A stretch of DNA of 41,664 nt from an uncultured Gammaproteobacteria bacterium (GCA_913060565.1 CAJXRU010000020.1:1-41664); one strand, 5' to 3'. Positions 15,870 through 25,063 are shown, counted from the stretch's first letter. Notes: generated by a model from the letters alone, not told the origin. Translations and numbers: made by a program.

Positions 15870-16775
15870 ATGAGCTCGTTATTTCGAATAGAAACTATTG
15901 CACAAGTTCACGAATGGTTGAATCTGGGAGAGCCTGATCACCCATTGATTTCAATTTTTCAGCACACAGAAGAGATGCAAGACGATTTCAAGGACATTAG
16001 TTTCGTGACCGAACTTTATATGATGTCGTATAAGAAAAATATCTGTGGTTCATTTAACTACGGTCGTCAGTCTTATGATTTTCAACAAGGCACCCTAATT
16101 TTTACCGCACCAGAGCAAATTATTAGTGCGGTAGAAACTGAGTTTCAAAGTGATTCAGAAGGCTGGACTATTATGTTTCACCCAGATTTAATTCGCCCGT
16201 TTGAACTCGCCAAGCAAATGGATAGCTACACGTTTTTCTCTTATGAAATCAATGAAGCACTGCATGTTTCTGACAAAGAGCGCACCGCATTGTTTGAATT
16301 GGTGGAGCGTATAAAAAGCGAGATGCAACAAAATATCGACCAGCACAGCCATCGACTGATTGTTTCTACGCTGGGGTTAATTCTCGATTATTGCGCGCGA
16401 TTTTTTGATCGCCAGTTCTTTACGCGCGGTCATGAAAATCAAAACACTGTGGTCAAGTTTGAGGGTTTACTCAATGGATATTATCAACAGCAACATCACC
16501 TAGAAAATGGTATTCCAACCGTTGCATATTGCGGTAAAGAGTTGGGGATTTCACCAAATTATTTAAGTGACTTACTTAAGAAAGAAACAGGAAAAAGTGC
16601 AATAGAACATATACATAGTTATATCTTAGATAAAGCAAAAACCGCTTTAATTCAAGATAGTATCGCCATCGGCCAATTAGCCTATGACTTGGGTTTTGAC
16701 TATCCTTCGCACTTTTCAAAGTTGTTTAAAAACCTCACTGGCGAGAGCCCGAACAGTTATCGAAAATCTCATTAA
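15870..16775 (+). CDS. AraC-family transcriptional regulator
   Basis: A 301-aa regulator with an N-terminal cupin-like sensing region (about residues 20-160) and a C-terminal AraC double helix-turn-helix (about 200-300). The second HTH signature is clear: QLAYDLGFDYPSHFSKLFKNLTGESPNSYR. A good Shine-Dalgarno (AAGGTGA) precedes the ATG. The gene sits directly downstream of the SDR gene and ends 9 bp from the convergent hydrolase gene. AraC regulators next to an SDR are frequent in marine gammaproteobacteria; the ligand is unknown. Confidence 0.93.
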   Translation: MSSLFRIETIAQVHEWLNLGEPDHPLISIFQHTEEMQDDFKDISFVTELYMMSYKKNICGSFNYGRQSYDFQQGTLIFTAPEQIISAVETEFQSDSEGWTIMFHPDLIRPFELAKQMDSYTFFSYEINEALHVSDKERTALFELVERIKSEMQQNIDQHSHRLIVSTLGLILDYCARFFDRQFFTRGHENQNTVVKFEGLLNGYYQQQHHLENGIPTVAYCGKELGISPNYLSDLLKKETGKSAIEHIHSYILDKAKTALIQDSIAIGQLAYDLGFDYPSHFSKLFKNLTGESPNSYRKSH

Positions 16776-16784
16776 ACAACATCA

Positions 16785-17978
16785 TTACAGTGACAAGACT
16801 CGCTTAATTTCTTCAACCATCAAGTTGTAGTAAGGATTAAACGTTAGGCGAGCATGCACTTTATCAGGTTCTTGATAACCCCACGCGCTGTACCATATTT
16901 CACCACCACCCTCACATTGAGCTCTCGCGCCTGCTTGCATTTGACCGTTGTTACAAATTCGCTGGCTACCATTGACGCCGTAATAGCGATTGTGTGGTGA
17001 GAACAAAAGCCCCATGTGGGACATATTACTCACGCGCATTGATGGGTAATGACTATTGATTTGACTGACTTGTTCATTTTCGACGCTCTCAGTCTTGAAC
17101 TTTTTGCCGTTAGAAAAATAGAGAAGTTTGTTACGGGTATTATTAAAACTATTGTTAAACATAGATTTAATGGCCTTAATATCCAGTATGCTGTCGTCTT
17201 CTGAAATGACAATAAATGTTGGTTTTGTATAAACCGTATCCTCTAGCTGATCCATGACAATATCACTCGTGTGATAATACTGTGCTAAACCATTGGTTGG
17301 CGTGGTCATGTATCGAGCTCTGTTATAATATCTTTGAGGTGTTCCTTTATAAAGCCAGTCTTTAAACCATGCGGCAATCGGTGCAAATGGTGCTAGTGCG
17401 GTATCAGATTTAAAGCCAGGAGAGATAAGCACCAGTCCTTGAATGTCTTCATCTTGTAACGCATAAGACGTTACTAAATTTCCACCCGTTGAAAACCCAC
17501 CGAGATAAACATCATCAACCTCACTCTTGAGTAAACGAACGTGGCGTTCAAGTAAAAGTTGCCAATCTTTGTATGACGCATCAATCATATCTCCCGGCCT
17601 TGTACCATGCCCACTTAATAAAATAGTGCGTACAAGAAAGCCTGCATCAGCCAATGAATTTGCTAAATCAATAAATGAGTATGGTGAGTCACCTAAACCA
17701 TGAACCAATATAATACCTTTAGAAACATTGGTTTGCTTGCGAGGTTTTATTTCAAAAGGCATGTTAGCAGCAACTTCATCATCAATTTGAGATGATAAAA
17801 AATAACGATGGCTGATCAAATATTTTTTAGTGAGCTGCTGGTAATGATTAAAAGATTCAAACTCAAGAACTGGGGCCGCATTCGAGGCTGTTAACATGTC
17901 ATGCTCTTTGGTTGTTTGACAAGCGGCGAGCAAGGTAATGCCGACGATGGCAATTAACAACTGGGCTTTTCTTAGCAT
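16785..17978 (-). CDS. Alpha/beta-hydrolase lipoprotein (lysophospholipase/monoacylglycerol lipase-like)
   Basis: A 397-aa lipoprotein with lipobox LAAC (lipidated Cys20). The catalytic domain has an oxyanion-hole HG motif (GIILVHGLGDSPYSF), a nucleophile elbow GFSTGG, an acid in ISEDDSILD, and a C-terminal His in NMSHMGLLF. The HGLGDSPYSF and GHGTRPGDM segments match the Serine-aminopeptidase-S33/lysophospholipase group. It probably acts on lipid esters at the envelope. AGGAAA lies upstream of the ATG. It is transcribed alone and converges on the AraC gene. Confidence 0.85.
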   Translation of the reverse strand: MLRKAQLLIAIVGITLLAACQTTKEHDMLTASNAAPVLEFESFNHYQQLTKKYLISHRYFLSSQIDDEVAANMPFEIKPRKQTNVSKGIILVHGLGDSPYSFIDLANSLADAGFLVRTILLSGHGTRPGDMIDASYKDWQLLLERHVRLLKSEVDDVYLGGFSTGGNLVTSYALQDEDIQGLVLISPGFKSDTALAPFAPIAAWFKDWLYKGTPQRYYNRARYMTTPTNGLAQYYHTSDIVMDQLEDTVYTKPTFIVISEDDSILDIKAIKSMFNNSFNNTRNKLLYFSNGKKFKTESVENEQVSQINSHYPSMRVSNMSHMGLLFSPHNRYYGVNGSQRICNNGQMQAGARAQCEGGGEIWYSAWGYQEPDKVHARLTFNPYYNLMVEEIKRVLSL

Positions 17979-18068
17979 TAACGTTTCCTAATTAGCACTT
18001 TTACAATCGACTTATCATATCGTTTACGGTGTTATATGTGAGTCTCTATCGCGTAAAGATAAGTAAAT

Positions 18069-18671
18069 TTAGATTCTCGTTTTCGCATAGGACAACAACA
18101 TGGCCGTTGCCATTTCAGCGTGTTGTTGAATTTGTTGCGCTGTCGGTTGTTTTTGACAATACAACACTTGCTGACGTAGGGATAACAACATGTTTGTCCA
18201 CATGGTCATCAACATTGGGATTTTTGATTTATCGGTAATAGGAAACTGTTGTTCAAAAAACTCCATCAGTTTGTCTTTGGTATCATTAGCACCAATACCA
18301 TGGAAAATCTCTATCACCTCTGGTGATTTACCGCTTTCGGCGATGAGCAAACGATATACAGCAACATGCTCTTTGCTCGTATGAAATTTTATAAAATCAA
18401 CAGCGAAATCGTTAAGCGCTTTTGATAAATCTTTCTGCTTTAAATGATCAAAAAAATCACCCTCAGGTCTATTTCCCATTTCCCGCAATGTCGCTTCAAA
18501 CAGGACGGCTTTCGATGAGAAATAACGATAAACCGTTTGTTTAGTAACTTGTGCATGAGCGGCAATAACGTCCATATTTGCTTGAGAATATCCTTGAGTT
18601 AAAAAAACTTCTTGCGCTGATTCTAAAATATTTTTTTGTTTTAATAGTTTATTGTTCTTCACCGTAGACAT
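18069..18671 (-). CDS. TetR/AcrR-family repressor
   Basis: A 200-aa regulator with an N-terminal TetR helix-turn-helix (residues 12-58; GYSQANMDVIAAHAQVTKQTVYRYFSSK) and a C-terminal ligand/dimer domain of TetR_C type. AGGAG lies 6-10 nt before the ATG. The divergent gene encodes an EamA exporter. The intergenic region carries two identical-form palindromes, one overlapping this gene's own -10 box, so autorepression and control of the exporter are well supported by layout. Confidence 0.92.
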   Translation of the reverse strand: MSTVKNNKLLKQKNILESAQEVFLTQGYSQANMDVIAAHAQVTKQTVYRYFSSKAVLFEATLREMGNRPEGDFFDHLKQKDLSKALNDFAVDFIKFHTSKEHVAVYRLLIAESGKSPEVIEIFHGIGANDTKDKLMEFFEQQFPITDKSKIPMLMTMWTNMLLSLRQQVLYCQKQPTAQQIQQHAEMATAMLLSYAKTRI

Positions 18672-18695
18672 GAGCGGCTCCTATCTGAATTTAGT

Positions 18696-18711
18696 CATAC
18701 TATACAGTATG
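18696..18711. promoter_or_regulatory. TetR operator 1 (CATACT-N4-AGTATG)
   Basis: Perfect 6-bp arms are separated by 4 bp; the flanking T and A extend the dyad to 18 bp. It overlaps the -10 box of the tetR-type gene. Confidence 0.75.
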
Positions 18712-18727
18712 ATTTTTATTGACTCAA
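18699..18727 (-). promoter_or_regulatory. Promoter of the TetR gene
   Basis: On the minus strand TTGAGT (18727-18722), a 17-bp spacer and TATAGT (18704-18699) form a good sigma-70 promoter. Its -35 box overlaps the divergent TTGACT (18719-18724). That box, with AATCAT (18742-18747) 17 bp on, could serve the EamA gene. Confidence 0.55.
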
Positions 18728-18744
18728 CTCAGAAAGCGATCAAT

Positions 18745-18760
18745 CATACTCATAAGTATG
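18745..18760. promoter_or_regulatory. TetR operator 2 (CATACT-N4-AGTATG)
   Basis: Same arms and spacing as operator 1, centred 49 bp from it, and placed over the presumed -10/start region of the EamA gene. Confidence 0.75.
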
Positions 18761-18785
18761 GTTTTATGTTGGGAATAAATTAGCG

Positions 18786-19667
18786 ATGACTACACTACAA
18801 TTTTCATTAACCAATCCACCATTATCTCAACGTAACAAAGGCGTAATTATTGCCGTGGTTGCAGCGATACTAATGAGCTTTGATCCTATTTTTATTCGAC
18901 TTTCTGGCGTCAGCGGCTTTGACACGGCTTTTTTGTTTGGTTTGTTTAGTGCGTTATCTATTGCGGGAGTCATGCGATTTCAGCAACAGCAAAGCATTGT
19001 TATCAGTGTAAAAAAAGCTGGATGGCCAGCGATGATATCGGGGCTCTTAATGTTAATTAGCGCGAGTGCCATGATCATGAGTATTAAACACACAACGGTC
19101 GCTAATGTTTTTGTCATCCTTAGCGCCACACCACTATTCGCTGCCATCACTAGTTGGCTATTGATGGGAGAAGTGACGCGGCGTAGCACATGGGTCGCTA
19201 TGTCGTCAGTAACGCTTGGCATCAGCATTGTGGTATCTGGCTCTTTTGAAGCGGGATATTGGTTGGGCGATAGTTTAGCCCTGCTTTCAGCGACATTTAT
19301 CGGAATCAACCAAGCTTATTTGCGCAAGCATCAACACGTAAGCCGTTTGATCAGTGTCGGTTTAGGCAGTAGCTTGATGGCGATAGTATTCTTTTTCGTT
19401 GTATCACCATCAGAATATTCACTTCAGACATGGTTAGTGATGGCTACGATGGGTTTATTTACAGCGCCATTTGGTCGTGTGCTGTCTCATGTTGCAACGC
19501 GTTACATTACTGCGCCAGAAGTGGGCATTATTTTACTTATCGAAGCCATTTTAGCACCACTATTTGCGTTAATTGCTTTTGCTGAAATCCCGCCATTCAA
19601 CACCCTTATTGGTGGACTAGTAATATTGTCCACTATCTATATTTACGTAGTAAATTCAAATAAATAA
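18786..19667 (+). CDS. EamA-family DMT-superfamily transporter
   Basis: A 293-aa inner-membrane protein with about ten transmembrane helices arranged as two EamA repeats. The first repeat begins at residue 15 (VIIAVVAAILMSFDPIFIRLSG) and the second at about 150. Members export amino acids, metabolites or drugs, and the substrate cannot be read from sequence. Control by the divergent TetR repressor through the two shared operators suggests inducible export of a toxic or signalling small molecule. A cupin gene follows after 15 bp and is probably co-transcribed. Confidence 0.9.
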   Translation: MTTLQFSLTNPPLSQRNKGVIIAVVAAILMSFDPIFIRLSGVSGFDTAFLFGLFSALSIAGVMRFQQQQSIVISVKKAGWPAMISGLLMLISASAMIMSIKHTTVANVFVILSATPLFAAITSWLLMGEVTRRSTWVAMSSVTLGISIVVSGSFEAGYWLGDSLALLSATFIGINQAYLRKHQHVSRLISVGLGSSLMAIVFFFVVSPSEYSLQTWLVMATMGLFTAPFGRVLSHVATRYITAPEVGIILLIEAILAPLFALIAFAEIPPFNTLIGGLVILSTIYIYVVNSNK

Positions 19668-19682
19668 CTATGGAGACTCATT

Positions 19683-20210
19683 ATGTCTAACTCACTCGAA
19701 ATATTCACTGAACAGCTCAGCCAACATTGGGGAGAACTCAGCTCAGATCTCACTTTAAAAAGTAAGCAGCTTTTGGAACAGTTATGTCACGATTGCGTCA
19801 ATGAAGACTGGATACAGCAGCTATTGATTGATAAACCTGCCGCCAAAACGATTTATACAGATGCCGAACACGGCTTTATGCTCAATGCTCATGTCGAGCA
19901 GACTGGTGAACAAAGTCCACCGCACGATCACGGCGACGGCTGGGTATTATATGCCATGGTAACTGGTGATGTTGCGATGGGTATTTATCATAAGACGTTC
20001 ACTCAAGATGGCGATGTTAGATTAGTACAAAAGGATTTATACCACCTCACTGCTGGTCAATGCAGCGTATACCTACCCGGCGATATTCACGACACAACAA
20101 CAATGGAAAACAACTCTATTATGTTGCGTTTAACCAGCTGTGATTTCCAACAAGAAGTCGCAGAAGGACGACTAACGCGTTATACAGATAACATTACTAA
20201 ATGGAATTAA
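19683..20210 (+). CDS. Cupin protein, cysteine dioxygenase-like
   Basis: A 175-aa single-domain cupin. The metal-binding motif HDHGDGW (PPHDHGDGW, near residue 80) and a later His in LPGDIHDTT match the cysteine-dioxygenase-type cupin layout (His-x-His plus His). The shape of the surrounding strands is also similar. It would bind iron and oxidise a thiol or another small substrate, but activity is inferred only. GGAGA precedes the ATG. It lies 15 bp after the EamA exporter and likely shares its TetR-controlled transcript. The stop is 9 bp from that of the convergent helicase gene. Confidence 0.72.
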   Translation: MSNSLEIFTEQLSQHWGELSSDLTLKSKQLLEQLCHDCVNEDWIQQLLIDKPAAKTIYTDAEHGFMLNAHVEQTGEQSPPHDHGDGWVLYAMVTGDVAMGIYHKTFTQDGDVRLVQKDLYHLTAGQCSVYLPGDIHDTTTMENNSIMLRLTSCDFQQEVAEGRLTRYTDNITKWN

Positions 20211-20219
20211 TAGACAATG

Positions 20220-22907
20220 TTAGCCTTCAATCGCAAGTTTAGTAAGGATATGCTCCAGACAAACTTGCGGTTGAATATGCCAGAGTCCATAACTGATAGG
20301 TAGAATTTTAATGCCTGCACGTTGCAATATTTTGTAGGTATTTAGTTCGAAGAAATCAGCCCAAGGTCCGGGATAACCAATAAGATCAAGCGCGAGATAC
20401 TTACCGTTTAAACGGCACAAAACATCCACCTCGACACCCGCCACGTGATAACCAGACCAGCACTCCACATCACAAGCCTTTAGCGCGCTAATGAGTTGTT
20501 GCTGAAATAGGTCAATGGTTTCATTTTGACCGTGGTTCACCTCAAACTGACCAGCAGACATCAAGTAACGGCGTAATAAGTTGTTAGTATTCAATTTATT
20601 TTCATCAATCGACACGAACAGCATTTGCCGTTGCCTCGCTCGTGTAATACACACATTGAATACATCGGCTTTGTTTAGATACGCAGCGGCACGGGTGGCG
20701 TTGTTATCGACACTAAATGAGATCAACATAATGTCACGCTCTTCCCCTTGAAAACCAAATGGCGTCGCAACGCGAATATTATGCTTTTTCACTTGTTCAT
20801 CATCAAAGTTTGCCTCAATAGCTTTAGCGATATGATCTGTTTGATGTCTGAACGGGGAAATAATGCCAATGCTGTGGCTAATATCTGTTTTCGCATCATG
20901 GCTTATTTGTAATTGAATAGCCTCGATAACAGCATCAGTTTCAGCTTGGTTTATACCTTTACTATCACGCTCTCCATTTACTCTGAACACATCTAAATAG
21001 CCGCTATTTGTACACGGACGATGTTGCATGATCTTTAATTTGTTCTGATAAAATTGCTGATTACTAAAGTCGATTAACTCGGGTTTGCTTCGAAAATGCT
21101 CATCGAGCATGGCGACTTGTTGTTGGCAGTTCAGCGCTTGTAGTGATAAGTCTAAAATGGAATTATCACGATAGCTGACAACACCACTTTGAAAATCAGC
21201 TAATTGATGTTTGGTGAGTAATTGTCGTTCTTTGTTTTTAGCTAAAAATGAATAATGGCGCAGCTGCTTGGTATCCCCCACAACAAGCGCTCGCTTTGCT
21301 CGATATAAAGCTGGTAAACAGCCACTAATATTACATTGCGTTGCTTCATCAATAATCACCACATCGAACATTTCTTTGCGTAGCGGTAAGATGCGATAAA
21401 GAGAGTTTAAACTCATTAACCATACCGGAAATGCTTGGAATAAGGCTTCAAATTCAATACCGTCAAACATTTCTGCTTGGCGTTTCGATGTACGACTACG
21501 AATGGCTTGATTAAACGCTTGCAGTGATTTTCGATTATTCTTTAATAAAGACGATAAATTAGCATGCTTAACGGCGCTGAGATAATCAGCCGATGCTTGC
21601 TCACGCTGCTCGCTTAATCCATTAATTTTTTCAAGTGCTTGCCACTGCTTCGATAGGCTGCCGATTTTTCCTCGCATTATCATTAGGTAAAGCTTATAAA
21701 ACCACTGACTTTGCCGTTCTGTTAGTTGATGTAACCGTTGACCGCGCCCAATGGCTTTTTGACAAAATTTTGTAAAATCACGCTCTAAAACAGCCAGTGT
21801 TTTATTGAGTTGAATGAGTTCTTTTTCACAAGCCTCGGTGCTAGGCTGGTTTTCATTCGTTAGATAGCCCGCTAGCAGATCAGAAATATAGCTTTTTAGT
21901 TGCTTTAAAAATTCCTTCTTGCCCGCTCGAACAGACACATCACCAAGACCAAAACTTTGCTCAAGTTTGTCGCCGATGACATCAAGCGCCGCATCATTAT
22001 TCGCGACAATTAATACCGACTCTCCACGCGCCATATGCTCTGCGGCAACAGCCGCTATCGTATAACTTTTGCCAGTTCCCGGTGGACCTGAAATACAACC
22101 AAGCTGAGCGTTTGCTGCAATTGAAATAACTTTTTGCTGGGGCGTAGATAACAAGCCGGGTAGATAATCAAATTTTAGTTTTTTATTTTCTTTAAGCTGC
22201 TGTTTATTATCAGAAAATAACTCTTTAAGTGGCGCTGATAAATTATCGACCTCTGCCATTGTTTCAAGTTCGTGTAACACGCCCCGGCTACTCGTCGCTC
22301 GTTCTACAAAGGCCAACATCGACATTGGCAATACAGACAATGTTTTACGACGCAGCGCTTTTTTTAAGTCCTCTTGCGATTTAAGCTCGGGAAAGTGTAA
22401 TAACTCAAGTGCATCAAGCGATAGTGGACTTTTCTTTAATAAAGAAGTCCAAAGCGAAGGGGCATAAAGATCAGGTTCATTGGCAAGCATTGAAGAAAAA
22501 TCAACGTCAGGAAGCAACAACTCTAACAACGGCTCATTAACATCAGGCCTTTGATTTTCTGAGAGAAAATAAAAATCATCACCATCGTTTTCAATAACAG
22601 CTTCGGTGAACAACAATGGAGCAGCTATTTGTTTTCGCTCACCTCTTAACTCTACCGTTCCCACCACAAAAAAACTAGCATAGAGCAATGTACGCTCACG
22701 CTGGTACGTCTCAATTCGCGCCTGCATTTTACTAGCAAACTCATTTGGAAGTGGCAGTCGAGGCAAAAAGCCGCTACCAAGTTCATCACGCCCTGACAAA
22801 TACCAAACATCATCAGCTTTTAATTTTTGTAACGTCCACAAATTTAAATCAGCACTGTCTTCTTGATAACAGTCCTTGTAATACGACAACACATTCGAGT
22901 AATTCAC
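20220..22907 (-). CDS. SF1 (DNA2/NAM7-like) helicase with C-terminal nuclease-like domain
   Basis: An 895-aa ATPase. The N-terminal ~260 residues resemble the DUF4011-type region seen before such helicases. Walker A is GPPGTGKS (K280) and Walker B is VIIDEATQC (D520, E521). Later motifs are present: DEHFRSKPELIDFSN, IGIISPFRHQ, GFQGEERDIMLISF, and NVCITRARQR. Residues of about 400-460 form a probable coiled-coil insertion. The C-terminal ~90 residues show a PD-(D/E)xK/VSR-like pattern (GVEVDVLCRLNGKYLALDLIGYPG, then a helix and ILPIS). The acidic positions are kept, but the usual E-x-D is D-x-I, so nuclease activity is uncertain. Relatives act in DNA repair or phage defence; the neighbours here are housekeeping-like. 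It is monocistronic. Confidence 0.82.
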   Translation of the reverse strand: MNYSNVLSYYKDCYQEDSADLNLWTLQKLKADDVWYLSGRDELGSGFLPRLPLPNEFASKMQARIETYQRERTLLYASFFVVGTVELRGERKQIAAPLLFTEAVIENDGDDFYFLSENQRPDVNEPLLELLLPDVDFSSMLANEPDLYAPSLWTSLLKKSPLSLDALELLHFPELKSQEDLKKALRRKTLSVLPMSMLAFVERATSSRGVLHELETMAEVDNLSAPLKELFSDNKQQLKENKKLKFDYLPGLLSTPQQKVISIAANAQLGCISGPPGTGKSYTIAAVAAEHMARGESVLIVANNDAALDVIGDKLEQSFGLGDVSVRAGKKEFLKQLKSYISDLLAGYLTNENQPSTEACEKELIQLNKTLAVLERDFTKFCQKAIGRGQRLHQLTERQSQWFYKLYLMIMRGKIGSLSKQWQALEKINGLSEQREQASADYLSAVKHANLSSLLKNNRKSLQAFNQAIRSRTSKRQAEMFDGIEFEALFQAFPVWLMSLNSLYRILPLRKEMFDVVIIDEATQCNISGCLPALYRAKRALVVGDTKQLRHYSFLAKNKERQLLTKHQLADFQSGVVSYRDNSILDLSLQALNCQQQVAMLDEHFRSKPELIDFSNQQFYQNKLKIMQHRPCTNSGYLDVFRVNGERDSKGINQAETDAVIEAIQLQISHDAKTDISHSIGIISPFRHQTDHIAKAIEANFDDEQVKKHNIRVATPFGFQGEERDIMLISFSVDNNATRAAAYLNKADVFNVCITRARQRQMLFVSIDENKLNTNNLLRRYLMSAGQFEVNHGQNETIDLFQQQLISALKACDVECWSGYHVAGVEVDVLCRLNGKYLALDLIGYPGPWADFFELNTYKILQRAGIKILPISYGLWHIQPQVCLEHILTKLAIEG

Positions 22908-23119
22908 TAAATAGAGCCCATTGTTAACATGCTAATTTATCAGCCGAGAATCATTATAATCTTGATGCACAGGCTTTTTATCGTTGCCGTACTCTAGCAC
23001 AATGCACTTAATTACGACCTCAGATTTTAGCTGTAGTTTTACAACAAAACCCTAATTATGGTTATTAACGACGTGCATGATATAGTGCAATTCAACGTCA
23101 ATTAATAATAATTAAACCA

Positions 23120-24007
23120 ATGAATTTATTTAAGTATTTAGCAATCGCTAGCTGTGTCTTATGCTCTGCGTTTGCTGTTGCAACACCTACTCAAAATTAT
23201 CAAGATTTTCTCACTAAAATAGAAAGCGTTGACCAGTGGGATAAGGCACAGCATGACTTGTTTTCACAAAAGAGTTGGCAGTATTGGATGAGTGTCAAAA
23301 GCGAAGTCAACGATACGCCAAACAAGTTTTCTGCAATGATTAACCGCTATCATCAATTACAAGCCAAGCATCCACGTCCTTTTAATATTGATCTGAATCG
23401 CTTCCAATCGAGCATTGAGCAATTTAAACGTTTTGATGATCGTAATAGCCCAATCAAAGACGCCACATTATTTATTGGTAGTTCGAGCATTGTGTATTGG
23501 AAAACAGCGCAGTTTTTCCCCGACTACGCCGTAATTAATCGTGGATTTGGCGGTGCCAGTATTGGTGAAATAGAGTATTTCTACGATGAAGTTATCAAAC
23601 GTCACAATCCTAAAAATGTGGTGCTATACAGCGATATTGACATTGAAAACGGCGTTGAACCGGCGATTGCTGTGACAAATCATATTCGTTTAATCACGCG
23701 TATTGAGCAGGACTTTCCAAACGCTAACATTCTGATTTTAGATATGAAACCAACCTTAGTCGATTTCATTCTCGGTAAAAATGTTCGCGCTAATAAGATT
23801 CAAGCAAACAAACTGCTGAAAAAATTTGCTAATGCGCGTTCACAACGTCATTACATCGATGTCACAGGGGCAATGGTGACTAAAACAGGTAAATTAAACG
23901 ACACGTTATTTTTAGATGATGGCATGCATTTAAACGACAAAGGTTATCAAGCTTGGCAGCCTTTAATTGACAATATTCTGCAAGAAGTTAGTGCGTCAGT
24001 TCATTAA
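23120..24007 (+). CDS. Secreted SGNH/GDSL-type hydrolase with altered block III
   Basis: A 295-aa protein with a signal peptide (about residues 1-22, cleavage near AVATP). SGNH blocks are recognisable: block I FIGSSSIVYW (nucleophile probably S122), block II NRGFGGASI (Gly), and block V DDGMHLNDKGY (D267, H270). Block III in this family usually reads Y-x-G-x-N-D. Here it is YSDIDIENG, so the oxyanion-hole Asn is apparently Ile173. Either another residue takes over or activity is reduced. It probably acts on an acyl or acetyl ester in the periplasm. A strong terminator follows. It is divergent from the helicase gene, with 212 bp between starts. Confidence 0.85.
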   Translation: MNLFKYLAIASCVLCSAFAVATPTQNYQDFLTKIESVDQWDKAQHDLFSQKSWQYWMSVKSEVNDTPNKFSAMINRYHQLQAKHPRPFNIDLNRFQSSIEQFKRFDDRNSPIKDATLFIGSSSIVYWKTAQFFPDYAVINRGFGGASIGEIEYFYDEVIKRHNPKNVVLYSDIDIENGVEPAIAVTNHIRLITRIEQDFPNANILILDMKPTLVDFILGKNVRANKIQANKLLKKFANARSQRHYIDVTGAMVTKTGKLNDTLFLDDGMHLNDKGYQAWQPLIDNILQEVSASVH

Positions 24008-24015
24008 AATACAGA

Positions 24016-24045
24016 GCCCTTTAACACTCATTAAAGGGCTTTTTC
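24016..24045 (+). terminator. Rho-independent terminator
   Basis: A perfect 10-bp stem AGCCCTTTAA/TTAAAGGGCT (24016-24025, 24032-24041), a 6-nt loop and a TTTT tail directly follow the SGNH hydrolase stop. It is also positioned to end the convergent hydrolase transcript. Confidence 0.93.
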
Positions 24046-24049
24046 GACA

Positions 24050-25063
24050 TTATTGGTTACTGTAAATAAATCGAAATATCTCTGGATAAAGTTTTTCGTG
24101 TACAGATTTTCTGCTAACCCCTTCTCGGTCTTCACATAAAGAAACGCCCATTGCTTTGTGAGTATGCGTGCATGCGTCTAAGTAAACGAAATGTCCTTCA
24201 CCATTGTTTAGTGTAACTAGTGTCGAATGAGATACCAGCGTTGCGTAGCGTTTAGCGTGCTGGTTAAATGGCAAGAAGTCGTTGTTTACAGAGCCAACAA
24301 TGAGTAGCGGACTATCGATGTTTTTTAAACTTTTTGAAGTGAGTAAATGGCCGCCAGCGGGATCTAATGCAATAAGTCGTTTTATTCGCGTATCTTTAAA
24401 TGACTGTTGCTTGATGTGAGTTGGCGCAGCAAGTTTTTTCAACCCTTTGGTGTATAAACAACTACGGTCACCCTTTGACTCTTTCGATTGACAATAATCT
24501 AACGCCAAGCTTTTATCTGCCTGAGCGCCAGCCAGTAACAATGCTGCCATTCCACCTGAAGAGTGACCAATCGCCGTAACATTATTCCAGTTAACCTTAA
24601 TATTTGAAAACACCTTATTGCTGCTTTGCAATTGATTTGCGGATAGTTGATTTAAAGTCGCAGAGACGTCAGCAGGACGTAGACCTAAGCTCATTACAGT
24701 CGATGGATTCATCGTTTCGATACCATAACTCCATGATTCACCGAAGTGATCAATGCCAACAACGACAATCCCCTGAGAAGCCATTGCGTAGCCAAGCCAG
24801 TTGTGCGATTTTACTGATCCCATAGCGCCGTGCATTAATAATATGGTGTGATGCTGTTGTACATTAGGCGCTAAGCAGATTTGAGATTTCTCGCAATCGG
24901 TGTCAAAACCTGCGGGATACCAAATGCGTAGTTTGATGGGACGGTACGTTAAGGGATCTGTTGTTTTAAGTTCTATCACCTTTACGGTCGATTGCGGTTC
25001 TTTACCATAGGCTAGACCGTTAAGTGTTGTGAACAATGCAATTAAGATAACGATGTATTTCAT
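24050..25063 (-). CDS. Secreted alpha/beta hydrolase (chlorophyllase/PAF-acetylhydrolase-like)
   Basis: A 337-aa protein with a Sec signal peptide (MKYIVILIALFTTLNGLAYG). Its features are a HG-type oxyanion segment (TILLMHGAMGSVKSHNW), a nucleophile elbow GHSSGG, a probable acid at the VGSVNDDFL-like loop (VGSVNNDFLPF), and a His in NGEGHFVYLD. The cysteines in the C-terminal part (DACTHTHKAMGVSLCEDR) probably form disulfides, consistent with export. The order resembles dienelactone hydrolase/PAF-acetylhydrolase-type esterases; the substrate is unknown. Its promoter region is shared with the NarL-type two-component operon and contains a long perfect inverted repeat, so it is a good candidate target of that system. 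Confidence 0.82.
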   Translation of the reverse strand: MKYIVILIALFTTLNGLAYGKEPQSTVKVIELKTTDPLTYRPIKLRIWYPAGFDTDCEKSQICLAPNVQQHHTILLMHGAMGSVKSHNWLGYAMASQGIVVVGIDHFGESWSYGIETMNPSTVMSLGLRPADVSATLNQLSANQLQSSNKVFSNIKVNWNNVTAIGHSSGGMAALLLAGAQADKSLALDYCQSKESKGDRSCLYTKGLKKLAAPTHIKQQSFKDTRIKRLIALDPAGGHLLTSKSLKNIDSPLLIVGSVNNDFLPFNQHAKRYATLVSHSTLVTLNNGEGHFVYLDACTHTHKAMGVSLCEDREGVSRKSVHEKLYPEIFRFIYSNQ

